In this document: positions 20,510 to 29,227 of the stretch, piece after piece
Layout: the number at the start of each line of letters is the position of its first letter
Position numbering within the stretch: the first letter of the stretch is position 1
Virus record (IMG/VR): IMGVR_UViG_3300028862_000071
Coordinates: 1 to 35,159 of that record
Reading direction: 5' to 3' (one strand)
Source: a virus
DNA length: 35,159 nucleotides
Position numbers and translations under genes: made by a program
Notes under the pieces: generated by a model
What the model saw: only the letters and a program-made list of their open reading frames with translations
The model's database searches: none
Told to the model about the DNA's origin: nothing

Positions 20510-21030
20510 CCAATGGGACTAAGGGCGGAGATGGTAGTCCTGCCGGATGGAGGCATAAAAAGGAAGCGGTTGATAAAATTATTATTGCACTAAAACAAAG
20601 ATCTAAAGAAAGTAGGCGGATTGCGGCAGCTAAAGCGTCAATAAAGTTAACCGGAGGTCACGCCACTGAAATTGCAAAAAAAAGACTAAGTGATTCTCAT
20701 ATTGAATTTTGGAAAAGTTTAAGTGACGAGGATAAAAAGTTGAGAATAGGCGGATTAAGGAGGGTTTGGACAGACGAAGATAAAAACAGGGCATCTGAAA
20801 CGTGCACTGGGCTAAAACACGAATTGGCTACATCAAAATATAGGGGAGTTTCATGGTTTAAAAGAGATGGGCGATGGAGGGCGTGGTTACATTATAATGG
20901 TAAGCAATTGCATTTAGGATATTTCGATAATGAAATAGACGCTGCTCATGCATTTGACCAGCGTGTGCGTGAATTGCGCGGTGATTTTGCTCGGTTAAAT
21001 TTCCCGGATAATAGTGTATGTGAAATATAA
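20461..21030 (+). CDS. AP2-domain fragment of the homing endonuclease (C-terminal part)
   Basis: The frame opens at ATG 20461 (189 residues), although true homology to the full-length family begins at about residue 9 (ISYGENLTNG). It has a Lys/Arg-rich middle with NUMOD3-like turns and a complete AP2 domain: SKYRGVSWFKRDGRWRAWL, NGKQLHLGYFDNEIDAAHAFDQRV, FARLNFPD. If translated alone it would be a DNA-binding protein without nuclease. AP2 plus nuclease is a known homing-endonuclease design. Confidence 0.7.
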   Translation: MAGKGTILDISYGENLTNGTKGGDGSPAGWRHKKEAVDKIIIALKQRSKESRRIAAAKASIKLTGGHATEIAKKRLSDSHIEFWKSLSDEDKKLRIGGLRRVWTDEDKNRASETCTGLKHELATSKYRGVSWFKRDGRWRAWLHYNGKQLHLGYFDNEIDAAHAFDQRVRELRGDFARLNFPDNSVCEI

Positions 21031-21041
21031 AATATATTTAT

Positions 21042-21049
21042 TAGTTTTG
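21042..21049 (+). promoter_or_regulatory. Candidate promoter -7 element for the packaging operon
   Basis: TAGTTTTG fits TAnnTTTG and lies 15 bases before the ATG at 21065. The -33 region is only a weak match (TGTG 19 bases upstream). Confidence 0.45.
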
Positions 21050-21064
21050 ACAAAACGATAATTT

Positions 21065-21766
21065 ATGGCAGGAAACGGAAGATGTCTAATCCAAACAGGC
21101 GCTACTGATGATGACATTATTAGTGAGTTATATAATTTGGACAGAGGGTTTAGTGATTTGGTTTCAGAAATTGATCCGCCACTTGGGATAACTATTCCTA
21201 TGCTTGTGAGATATATGGTATTTGCGTATGATAAGAATTCGCATATAGCCATAGAATTTAAGTCTAGGTGGATTCAGAAAAAAAAGGAAAGTGCTATCAG
21301 AGCCGGATTTCCAACGATTAATGATGGGAATCTACTTAAATTTACTGTAGAGTCTGAGTCGATAATATTCAATAAGAATCCGCAATTTTCAGACTTGATA
21401 ATGTTATACCTATTCATACAGTGGGATTCAGATTGGCTGATGCATTCGGTGTACAACGAAATGTATTATAATGTAATGAAAGATTTACAGAAATATAACT
21501 ACGATAAGCCGTCAGACCTACAAAAAGCAAAACAAAATGCGGAAGATATACGTGAAGATATTGATAAGTTAAATTATAAAATATTTTCAGGAATGGAGGA
21601 TCGAACGTTGGTTAATTTGCTCTACGAAGACTCATATAGAAAAAGTCTTGATCTTCGTCCCGAACAGTTGATAACTAAAAAAGAGCGCGGAGAACCTGTC
21701 GTTGATATTACCCCTTATGGATCAAATTATGAGATTCCTGTTTTAAAATTCATAGGCGACCAATGA
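21065..21766 (+). CDS. Hypothetical protein upstream of terminase (possible small terminase role)
   Basis: A 233-residue, helix-rich protein: ATDDDIISELYNLDRGFSDLVSEIDPPLGITIPMLVRYMVFAYDKNSHIAI, then LQKAKQNAEDIREDIDKLNYKIFSGMEDRTLVNLLYEDSYR and a C-terminal strand. Its stop overlaps the terminase ATG (ATGA), so the two are coupled. That position is the usual place of a small terminase subunit, which recognises the packaging site, but no HTH or coiled oligomerisation signature is clear. I leave it as hypothetical with a context-based guess. Confidence 0.6.
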   Translation: MAGNGRCLIQTGATDDDIISELYNLDRGFSDLVSEIDPPLGITIPMLVRYMVFAYDKNSHIAIEFKSRWIQKKKESAIRAGFPTINDGNLLKFTVESESIIFNKNPQFSDLIMLYLFIQWDSDWLMHSVYNEMYYNVMKDLQKYNYDKPSDLQKAKQNAEDIREDIDKLNYKIFSGMEDRTLVNLLYEDSYRKSLDLRPEQLITKKERGEPVVDITPYGSNYEIPVLKFIGDQ

Positions 21767-24099
21767 GCGATGACTACTGCAAATATTCCCCACTTTATAC
21801 CGATGCAGACCGGTCTTTTGTCGTAAACTTCAACTCCAAGAATTTACGACCAATTCGTATAAGTTTACCTGCACCACCAAAACTTTCACTAATTGACGGA
21901 TTTGGGTTACATCCTGACGATCAAAAATTCAATAGATTCGAGATGCCAATAAAATTGATGGCACTTCAAAAGAAAATACTACGCGACTTTCAGGATTCAG
22001 TAAGGTCGGCTAATGGGGTAAACATATTACAGGCGTATTGGAATACACTTGAAGCTGACCGAAATAATTACGTAGATGAAATCAACTTTATTAAGCGATT
22101 CATTTACTTCATGAATTACGGGTATTGGTGTTATATTGACGGTAAGCCTACGTTCATTCCGGGTTGGTATTTTTCATATCTGAATATTCATCGAATGACA
22201 ACCGAGAAGGGTTATCAATATCCTGAGTATCGTAAAAAGGGATTATACCGCTTCCTGTTTCGCCATTACATTTGGAATACTACCGAAACGTTTGCTGACT
22301 TGGATAAAGAAGGCATTGCTTATAAGGTTATGGACGAAAATGGCAAACTTGTTTACCGGATGGCAGATGTAGGAAAGAGAACATTCTTCGGAACTATTGA
22401 GCCTAAAGATAGGCGCGGAGGATTGACAAATGAATACTGCCATATCATAACCCGGATAATGACAAGTGAGCGTGGTGCCGATAAATTGGGCACTATCGTG
22501 AGCCTTGGAGGAGAAAACGCAGAAACACATTTTAGGAAGAAACTGATTCCCGCCTGGAATAGTTGGTATTTATTCCTTAAGCCAATTTGGAAGGGTGGAA
22601 TGAATGTGGTCAAACAGTTAGAATTTACCGCTTCTATGCCCACAGACATCGAAACTCTTGATTGCATGATAAACTATACCGAATCAGCAGAAGACCTCGC
22701 TAATGACGGAAAAATGATACTTGCGGCAGGATACGACGAACAAGGTAAAGGAAAGAGAACCGGAAATGTACAAACACGTTGGCAGATCAACAAAGAAACA
22801 ATGTCTCTTGGTGGCGGATCAAAGATTATCGGATTCTGCATGCACCCATCCACGGTAGAACAAATGAATGAGGGTGGGGCAGATTTTAAGGAGATGGCAG
22901 ACAGTTCAAATTTTTACCAGAGAAAAGCTGACGGACAAACAACGTCTGGATTATCCCTTTGTTATATGCCAAGTTCGTTTTGTTTGGAAGGATTTATTGA
23001 TGCATGGGGCAATCCTGTTTATGAGAAACCAACTCCAAGACAGATTCAGGCAGGTTTCGAAAGCAGAATTGGGAGCTCGGCTTATATTCGGAATAAACGC
23101 AAGGATTTAAACGTGCCCGATGATCCGAAGAAGATGAGTGACCTAAAGAGTTTTGTCCGTAAATTCCCCGAAGACTACGATGAGTGCTGGACAGGAGTAT
23201 CGGGACAGTTGGGGCTTGATAACGACAAGCTCAGAGAAAAAATTATCGAACTTGAAAATAAATCTCAATCCAAGCGAGGTAATTTCTATTGGATTGACAA
23301 AGCGCACTATATTGTTGGGTTCAACGAATGTGCAGATGGTCGATGGGTGATTTCCTACGAGATGCCTTATGGAACAGCAAACAGGATGTCGTCAATGATG
23401 GATTACAGTGCGATTGAAGATGATGAGATACTTGTAAACCGACCTGCTGATCCTAAATTTATCGTAGGATTAGACCCTGCTCAATTTTCGAATAATGCAG
23501 AAGCAGTTCATATTAAGGGCGGTCATACTAAAAAATCTGACACCGGTATCTGTGTTTTACGCAAACGCGATAAGGAAATTGATAAGTCCGATAATCCCGC
23601 AGAATGGACAACAAGACAGATTGTGGCATTCTTTCGGGAAAGGCTATCTTCATCCATAGAAGCTGCAAACGAGGCTTTAATGGCAGCTATTTACTATGGA
23701 GGATTGATACATTGTGAGCGCAACAGATCAGAAGTATGGGAAAGATTGATCGAATGGAGAATGGGCGGATACCTGAATTATGACGTAGAAATATCTGCAC
23801 AGGGAGACATGAGAAAGGCTGCAAAACCGGGAACTCACATGGGACCAGAAAATAAAAAGGATGGATTCGCATTATTAGGAAATTTTATTACATTTCACTC
23901 ACGAATTCAGAAGGTCAAAGAGTGGATGAAAGAAGCTGATGAAATATCCTCAATGGAACAGCTTACCGGGTATGATGGACTTTCTGCTGTGATCGAGGCA
24001 TTATTTGGGGATGAAAGCCCTTATGCTGAGATCATGTCGAAAGATTTCGGTGATTCAGATGAGGTATTTAGCTTAGGCGCAACTACTTATAACTATTGA
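21763..24099 (+). CDS. terL: Terminase large subunit
   Basis: A 778-residue packaging motor. ATPase half: DRRGGLTNE (residues 216-224) occupies the Walker A place; it lacks the usual Lys before Thr, as in the variant P-loops of some phage terminases. Walker B is MILAAGYDE (Asp325-Glu326). The C-motif region is KIIGFCMHPSTVEQMNEGG..F. Nuclease half (RNase H-like): KFIVGLDP (Asp571), HCERNRS (Glu652) and a later Asp near KKDGFALLGNF (about 700). It cuts and pumps genomic DNA into capsids. It is longer than many terminases (about 500-600) but close to crAss-like lengths. The stop TGA is followed two bases later by the portal ATG. Confidence 0.9.
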   Translation: MSDDYCKYSPLYTDADRSFVVNFNSKNLRPIRISLPAPPKLSLIDGFGLHPDDQKFNRFEMPIKLMALQKKILRDFQDSVRSANGVNILQAYWNTLEADRNNYVDEINFIKRFIYFMNYGYWCYIDGKPTFIPGWYFSYLNIHRMTTEKGYQYPEYRKKGLYRFLFRHYIWNTTETFADLDKEGIAYKVMDENGKLVYRMADVGKRTFFGTIEPKDRRGGLTNEYCHIITRIMTSERGADKLGTIVSLGGENAETHFRKKLIPAWNSWYLFLKPIWKGGMNVVKQLEFTASMPTDIETLDCMINYTESAEDLANDGKMILAAGYDEQGKGKRTGNVQTRWQINKETMSLGGGSKIIGFCMHPSTVEQMNEGGADFKEMADSSNFYQRKADGQTTSGLSLCYMPSSFCLEGFIDAWGNPVYEKPTPRQIQAGFESRIGSSAYIRNKRKDLNVPDDPKKMSDLKSFVRKFPEDYDECWTGVSGQLGLDNDKLREKIIELENKSQSKRGNFYWIDKAHYIVGFNECADGRWVISYEMPYGTANRMSSMMDYSAIEDDEILVNRPADPKFIVGLDPAQFSNNAEAVHIKGGHTKKSDTGICVLRKRDKEIDKSDNPAEWTTRQIVAFFRERLSSSIEAANEALMAAIYYGGLIHCERNRSEVWERLIEWRMGGYLNYDVEISAQGDMRKAAKPGTHMGPENKKDGFALLGNFITFHSRIQKVKEWMKEADEISSMEQLTGYDGLSAVIEALFGDESPYAEIMSKDFGDSDEVFSLGATTYNY

Positions 24100-24101
24100 T
24101 C

Positions 24102-26522
24102 ATGGCAGTTATTAAGACTAACGAGAAACTAAAAGTTCAAAAGGAAGCCCACTACAAAGAAGGGTCATTCGTCTATCCTGATCAAAATATCCCTGTCGAT
24201 AAAAAGACAGAAGAGTACCATAAGATGTGGTGTGAGAAAATTTACAACCTTCACCTGAACGGGAGAACATGGATGACTACTGCTACCCGAAATACGATTG
24301 AAGAAAACCGCAGATGGTCAAATGGAACTCACGACACAAGATTTGCAGTTGATTTAATATTTGGCACAAGTAATGATCCTACTCCTGAGAGCGCCTTTGA
24401 TGCAACAGGAAAGGATGTACGCGACATTAACGGACAGACTCCATCATCAGGAAGAAAAGCTTGGGCGAACTTGGATTTATCGCCCGTAAGCGTTGCCCCA
24501 AAAATCAAGACTAAAATAAATGAGCACAGCCGGTCTATGTATTACGAAATGGCTGTTCGTGCTATTGATTCATTCTCGATCAAAACTGAGGAATCAGAAA
24601 AATATAAACTTTGGTTTTATAAAGAAAATCAGAAATGGGTTGATTCCCAAATGGCAGCAGCAGGTATAGGTGTATCCGAACCTGACTTCATGCCCCGCAA
24701 TCTTGACGAATTAGAACTTTATGCCGCTAATGGTGGTATCAGGGTGCCGTATTCGATTGCGATGGAAGATTTGATTAAGCACACCTTTGAAATTTCTGAT
24801 TGGGATAAAGAGGTTGCAGAAAAGGTTAAGGATGATCTTTTGACTAATGGTTATGCAATTATCAGGGAGAGATTCGACAGAGAGATTAACCGTGTTGTTG
24901 TTGAGTATAAGGACATCGCACATTCGGGGATGCAGTTTTCTTCAAGGAAATCATTTAAGAACTCGGAATTTGGGTACGACAATGATTTGATCGAGATATC
25001 TGTTATCCGGCAACGATTGGGTTTATCATGGGAAGACGCATCAGCATTGGCAAGGTCTTATGCTGGGCAATACGGAAACCCTACCCAGGATAGATGGGAA
25101 AACTACAATAAACAAGTTGGAGAGGGATCATCATCTTATGCAAGTTTTGACGCCTTTAAGATACCGGTATTCAGCACAGAATGGATTGATATTGACAATG
25201 AGCAATACCTGAGATTTACTGATCAGTTCGGAAGAAGAAGAGAAAAAGAATATCGCGGAGAAGTACATGATGACGAAACATTAATGGATAATCAGATCAG
25301 GTACGTCCGTAAATGTTCGTGGGTAGTCGGTACTGATTATGTATTTGATTGGGGTAAAAGTGAATATATCGCCAAGGATAAATTTGGAATGCCAAGGTTG
25401 AGTTATCGCGGTGTTATGCTGGCAACTACGCCGATTATTGTACAGATTAAGCCGTTCTTGAAAGGATTTCAATTGGCATGGATTAAGGCACAACATGCAA
25501 TCGCACAGGCAATAGCCAATGGATTTGCTGTTGATGTGGGTGCATTGAAAGAAATATCCATCGGTAAGGATAAAAGTTGGGATGCGCTTGAAGTGTTAAA
25601 ATTCTACAAACAGAGTTCATTTCTGTTATACAAGAAAAACAATTCACTATCAGGCTTTGGGAGATCAGCTTCACCGCCGGTTATTCCAATAAATAATTCA
25701 TCTCACGAAAACATTCGCGCTCAATTCGAGGCAATGTCAAAAGAGTTGTCGTTAATTGAAACCACTTCTGGAATTTCAGGAATCTCGACAGGAGAACAGG
25801 CTGACCCGAACGTAGCCAAATTCAACATGCAGATTTCGGTTCAGGGCACTAATGAGATTATCAATAATATCGTCAGGGCAGTGACCGATTTACAGGAAGA
25901 TGTTTCGGTAAATGTATGCTACCGGATCAGGCAGTATTGTCATTTGAATAAAGTCATAGCAGATTCTTATGCCGAGGTAATTGGAGAAACAAGAATGAAG
26001 GCCGTACTCGATGCAGAAAAGAATCATGTATCTTATGGCATAACCATTGAGGCTCAGGACATTACGGAAGAAAAAAGAAATATTATGGCGATGGTGCAGC
26101 AATTTATGGCACCTAATCCCGATGGAAGTCCAAGTAATATAGCAGAGGGAATTCATATAATGGACATGATTCATCAGCGCCAAAATCTGCGCCGTATTGG
26201 AATGGTGCTTGGATATATGATGGAAAAGAAATCCGAAAAGCAACAGGCAGCCAAATTAGAGGCTATCAAGGCTCAGAACGACCAATTGAAACAGCTTGAA
26301 GTAATGAAACAGCAGGCCGCCAAGCAGGATCAAGATTACAATATGGAATTTTTAAATCGTGAGTGGTGGAGTCAATTTACTGTTAAGTGGGGAAAAACAC
26401 CTGATCAAATGCTAGGATTAGGCAGCATGCCTCAACAAGGCGCACAAGGGTCGCCTCAGCCACAAGAACAACAAGCACAACCGGCAGAAATGCCACAACA
26501 AATGATGACGCAACAAACTTAA
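24102..26522 (+). CDS. Portal protein
   Basis: An 806-residue protein directly after the terminase. Characteristic portal features: an early stretch rich in helices and Trp, a central AISKEL-type helical region, KSFKNSEFGYDNDL, EISVIRQRLGLSWEDA, and a long C-terminal helix (QQAAKLEAIKAQNDQLKQLEVMKQQ) followed by a Gln/Pro-rich tail (PQPQEQQAQPAEMPQQMM). Length and gene order match the roughly 800-residue portals of crAss-like phages; that is context-based. I use ATG 24102 instead of TTG 24096. It forms the dodecameric channel through which DNA enters the capsid. Confidence 0.8.
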   Translation: MAVIKTNEKLKVQKEAHYKEGSFVYPDQNIPVDKKTEEYHKMWCEKIYNLHLNGRTWMTTATRNTIEENRRWSNGTHDTRFAVDLIFGTSNDPTPESAFDATGKDVRDINGQTPSSGRKAWANLDLSPVSVAPKIKTKINEHSRSMYYEMAVRAIDSFSIKTEESEKYKLWFYKENQKWVDSQMAAAGIGVSEPDFMPRNLDELELYAANGGIRVPYSIAMEDLIKHTFEISDWDKEVAEKVKDDLLTNGYAIIRERFDREINRVVVEYKDIAHSGMQFSSRKSFKNSEFGYDNDLIEISVIRQRLGLSWEDASALARSYAGQYGNPTQDRWENYNKQVGEGSSSYASFDAFKIPVFSTEWIDIDNEQYLRFTDQFGRRREKEYRGEVHDDETLMDNQIRYVRKCSWVVGTDYVFDWGKSEYIAKDKFGMPRLSYRGVMLATTPIIVQIKPFLKGFQLAWIKAQHAIAQAIANGFAVDVGALKEISIGKDKSWDALEVLKFYKQSSFLLYKKNNSLSGFGRSASPPVIPINNSSHENIRAQFEAMSKELSLIETTSGISGISTGEQADPNVAKFNMQISVQGTNEIINNIVRAVTDLQEDVSVNVCYRIRQYCHLNKVIADSYAEVIGETRMKAVLDAEKNHVSYGITIEAQDITEEKRNIMAMVQQFMAPNPDGSPSNIAEGIHIMDMIHQRQNLRRIGMVLGYMMEKKSEKQQAAKLEAIKAQNDQLKQLEVMKQQAAKQDQDYNMEFLNREWWSQFTVKWGKTPDQMLGLGSMPQQGAQGSPQPQEQQAQPAEMPQQMMTQQT

Positions 26523-26532
26523 AAATAAATTT

Positions 26533-27702
26533 ATGCCAGGATTAGAAGATTATTTAAACAATCTCGGAACCCAAACCGAAACAGAAGTATTGGAGCAAAC
26601 CGGGGAACAGGTCGAAGAACAGACTGAAGAAGTTGTCGAACAGACCGAGGAGCAGGTTCAGGAAACTGAAGCCGAAGTAGTAGAAGAAATTGCACAGCCG
26701 GAAGTTGACATCGACAAACTTCCCGTAGAAAAGAAATTAGCCATTGCCAGTAAACTGTTTGGCATGGAATTTACCACAGAAGCCGAGGTAGAATCATTTA
26801 AGGCTAAGTTCTCGAATCTGGAATCAGCGCAGAAACATATCGAACTTATTCCGAAATTAGTCGAAAAAATCAAATCATCTCAAAATATCCTCTCGTACTT
26901 CCCTGATGAGGCAGCCTATAAAGTTGCCCAGCTCAGTAAAAGCGAAGAATACAAGGGGAAAGAAGCTGTTATAAGCAAGGTGTTACACAGTAACATCGCT
27001 GAATTACCGTCACTCGAAGTGTTAGAACTTGCTGCAAGATTAGATGCCCCGGTAGGTGCCAGAAACCCGCTAAGGTTGAAATTACGCAGCATGGGATTAG
27101 ACCCGGATAATGTAACTGAGGGATACGATTCTTTGTCAGAGGATGACAAGGATCAAATCGATTATGCCGCAGCCGCAGAAAGAAAGGTTTTATCCAAACT
27201 TGGAGGTGATATCCAGATACCCGTCAGTGGGGATACCGATATTTTAGCAGAATACGAGCAGGAAAGTTTGCGCAGCAAGGAGGACTTAGCTGCAAAGCGG
27301 ACGAATCTTGCCCCTATAAGCAAGGCATTGGCAGCCGACCTGAAAGAACTGGAAATTACAGATGGATTCAAGTACGTTCTCGACATGAATTCCGAGGAAC
27401 GCAAAGAGTACGAAGATTTTATTTCCGACACCATTCTGTCAGGTGAGTACGACTTATCGACAGAAAGAGGTAAGGCTGAATTATGGGAAGCTGTTCAGGA
27501 TTTAGCTTACGTGAATAATCGTAAGAAAATTTCTGTGGCCCACGAAAAATTCATTCGGGAACAAGAACAGAGTGCCTTTCGTCAGAAGTCTAACAATGCA
27601 AGCCCGATCAAAAAAGACGAGCCTGCACCAATTAAGACTACGGAAGCCAAGCTGAGTCCGCAAGCTCAGGCAGTCATGGAAATGATTGAGGAAAGACGTT
27701 AG
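26533..27702 (+). CDS. Capsid scaffold-like acidic protein
   Basis: A 389-residue acidic protein. The first 60 residues are a Glu/Gln repeat (VLEQTGEQVEEQTEEVVEQ), then a helical body (PVEKKLAIASKLFGMEFTTEAEVESFKAKFSNLE, YVNNRKKISVAHEKFIREQEQSAF) and a basic end (SPQAQAVMEMIEERR). It lies between portal and capsid genes where scaffolding proteins are normally encoded. No protease domain is visible. A scaffold function is inferred from charge, helix content and position. Confidence 0.65.
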   Translation: MPGLEDYLNNLGTQTETEVLEQTGEQVEEQTEEVVEQTEEQVQETEAEVVEEIAQPEVDIDKLPVEKKLAIASKLFGMEFTTEAEVESFKAKFSNLESAQKHIELIPKLVEKIKSSQNILSYFPDEAAYKVAQLSKSEEYKGKEAVISKVLHSNIAELPSLEVLELAARLDAPVGARNPLRLKLRSMGLDPDNVTEGYDSLSEDDKDQIDYAAAAERKVLSKLGGDIQIPVSGDTDILAEYEQESLRSKEDLAAKRTNLAPISKALAADLKELEITDGFKYVLDMNSEERKEYEDFISDTILSGEYDLSTERGKAELWEAVQDLAYVNNRKKISVAHEKFIREQEQSAFRQKSNNASPIKKDEPAPIKTTEAKLSPQAQAVMEMIEERR

Positions 27703-27727
27703 TTATTAATTTAAAACTTATTTTACT

Positions 27728-29155
27728 ATGAGTACACCAAAAGGCCCCGCAGTCGTATCACACGTAGGGCAGGGCGCATACACCGAAGCTTGGCGTGAGG
27801 ATTTCGCCATTAATGATACTTCTCTTGCTCCTCAGTATTATGGAGAAGTAATCCAACCCTACGGAGGTTTAACATTCTGGGATGCACAAATGGCTGCCGG
27901 AAGAACCATCGATATCTCTACCCGTGAAATGACCGTTTTGACCAAGGGTTATTTTCTTGACACTATTGATGTGAAAACGCAGATTGAAGCCGCCGGGGCT
28001 AATGCGTCTTTGACTCTTTTGTCAACAAAAAATATCCTCCGTGTAGGATTTGTTGTGCATATTCCTGCAAAATATATGACCTCGGCAGAAATTCCGCAGT
28101 CGTATCGTTGTACTGTTAAAACTTATGATACCGACCATTGGGTTCACACCTTGGTTCCGCTTCTTGCCGGACAGCAGTTGGCAGTAGCCATTCCTGTAAC
28201 TCAGGAGTTGGTAGTCGGAGGTTCTATGTTTGCAGCCGGAACTCAACAGCCTGCCGGTTTGATTGACCAATTCTACTCTCAGAAATACAATACCCGTATT
28301 ATGAAGGAAACCATAAACTACGAGGGTGGACAGGGCGCATTGAAAGAACTTGATGCAATCGCTTCTCTGGGTAATTTAAAGGCACGTTCTCGTCTCGATG
28401 CACAGCTTCGTTTACGTTATCAGTTGAGTGATGCCGCACTTATGGGTTATAAGATTACCCACTCAGGCGGATGGACCCAGGCTAACGAGCAGGGTGAAGC
28501 AAATGTTGTTCTGAGTAATAACGGATTACTGCCTACCATGATTGCTGAATCGATGAAACAATATTATACCGGTTCGTTTACCGAGGATAATTTTGACATC
28601 ATCCCATTCTTGCTTGCATCTCAGGGTGTAGCAGGGCAATCAGGCATGTTCCTTATTGGAAACGAATTAGGACTTGGCGTTGAAAATGCTACCTTGAATA
28701 TGGTTAAAGAATATTCAGGCGGAACCGACCTGTACACTAAAATGCAGGGTATTGGATTCGGCGTATCTCAGATCACGAAAAATGGGTTCACTACCCGTAT
28801 TGTTCGCATTCCTGAGTTCAGCAATCCAAAACTGTACGGTGCTGCCGGTTATAACTTCGAGTCTCTTGGAATGATCTTCCCTGACGCTAAAGTTACTGCA
28901 ACCATCAATCAGGGTCTTCCTAATGGCTCTATGCTTGCATCCAAGACTGCTTCTCTTTCTAACTTTACCCTTGGCTTCCTGAATTATGGCGGAGAAAATC
29001 GCCGGTTAATTACGGGTGATAAGGCAGGCGTAAACGGATGGGGAATTCCATTCTCTTCTGATTGGGATAACTCTTCGGAGTACACCCTTACCGAAGCTAT
29101 GAATATCTTTGTTAATATGAATCAAACCATTCTCGTTCTGAGAACTGACGTTTGA
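27728..29155 (+). CDS. Major capsid protein (HK97-like fold expected)
   Basis: A 475-residue protein, in the place and size range of crAss-like capsid proteins (about 480-500). Rich in beta strands, with Gly and Pro-rich turns (YYGEVIQPYGGLTFWDAQMAAGRTIDI, QPAGLIDQFYSQKYN). No transmembrane or enzyme motifs. The gene uses more CGT arginine and C-ending codons (TAC, ACC, TTC) and is more GC-rich than its neighbours, which fits very high expression. It is followed by a hairpin terminator. I infer the HK97 fold from genome position, not from sequence similarity I can prove. Confidence 0.8.
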   Translation: MSTPKGPAVVSHVGQGAYTEAWREDFAINDTSLAPQYYGEVIQPYGGLTFWDAQMAAGRTIDISTREMTVLTKGYFLDTIDVKTQIEAAGANASLTLLSTKNILRVGFVVHIPAKYMTSAEIPQSYRCTVKTYDTDHWVHTLVPLLAGQQLAVAIPVTQELVVGGSMFAAGTQQPAGLIDQFYSQKYNTRIMKETINYEGGQGALKELDAIASLGNLKARSRLDAQLRLRYQLSDAALMGYKITHSGGWTQANEQGEANVVLSNNGLLPTMIAESMKQYYTGSFTEDNFDIIPFLLASQGVAGQSGMFLIGNELGLGVENATLNMVKEYSGGTDLYTKMQGIGFGVSQITKNGFTTRIVRIPEFSNPKLYGAAGYNFESLGMIFPDAKVTATINQGLPNGSMLASKTASLSNFTLGFLNYGGENRRLITGDKAGVNGWGIPFSSDWDNSSEYTLTEAMNIFVNMNQTILVLRTDV

Positions 29156-29177
29156 TCTTAATATTGATCTAACTTCT

Positions 29178-29205
29178 GCCGGTGGGTTACGACTCACCGG
29201 CTTTT
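29178..29205 (+). terminator. Hairpin terminator after the capsid gene
   Basis: Stem GCCGGTG 29178-29184/CACCGGC 29195-29201 with a GTC-type loop, followed by TTTT. It may be partial, so downstream structural genes still get some transcript while capsid mRNA is favoured. Confidence 0.75.
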
Positions 29206-29227
29206 AACTACCTTTAAAAAATAAATT

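Larger units (their letters stand above)
20213..21030 (+). pseudogene. Frameshifted GIY-YIG homing endonuclease (GIY-YIG, NUMOD3-like, AP2)
   Basis: The conserved domains of one homing endonuclease are split over two frames. Frame A (20213-20509, 98 residues) has the nuclease domain up to QEWQERERYWI. Frame B (open from 20461 to 21030) continues with SYGENLTNGTKGGDGS, the segment that normally follows the 'ERYWI' helix, then NUMOD3-like KKRLSDSHIEFW repeats and an AP2 domain at the C-terminus. The break lies between about 20485 and 20508 and needs a -1 (or +2) shift. No slippery heptamer is visible there, so I read it as a natural frame-disrupting mutation or a sequencing error and not programmed shifting. 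Confidence 0.75.

Noticed and set aside
20485-20510. Programmed -1 ribosomal frameshift in the homing endonuclease
   Set aside because: No X XXY YYZ heptamer and no strong downstream stem are seen at the junction.
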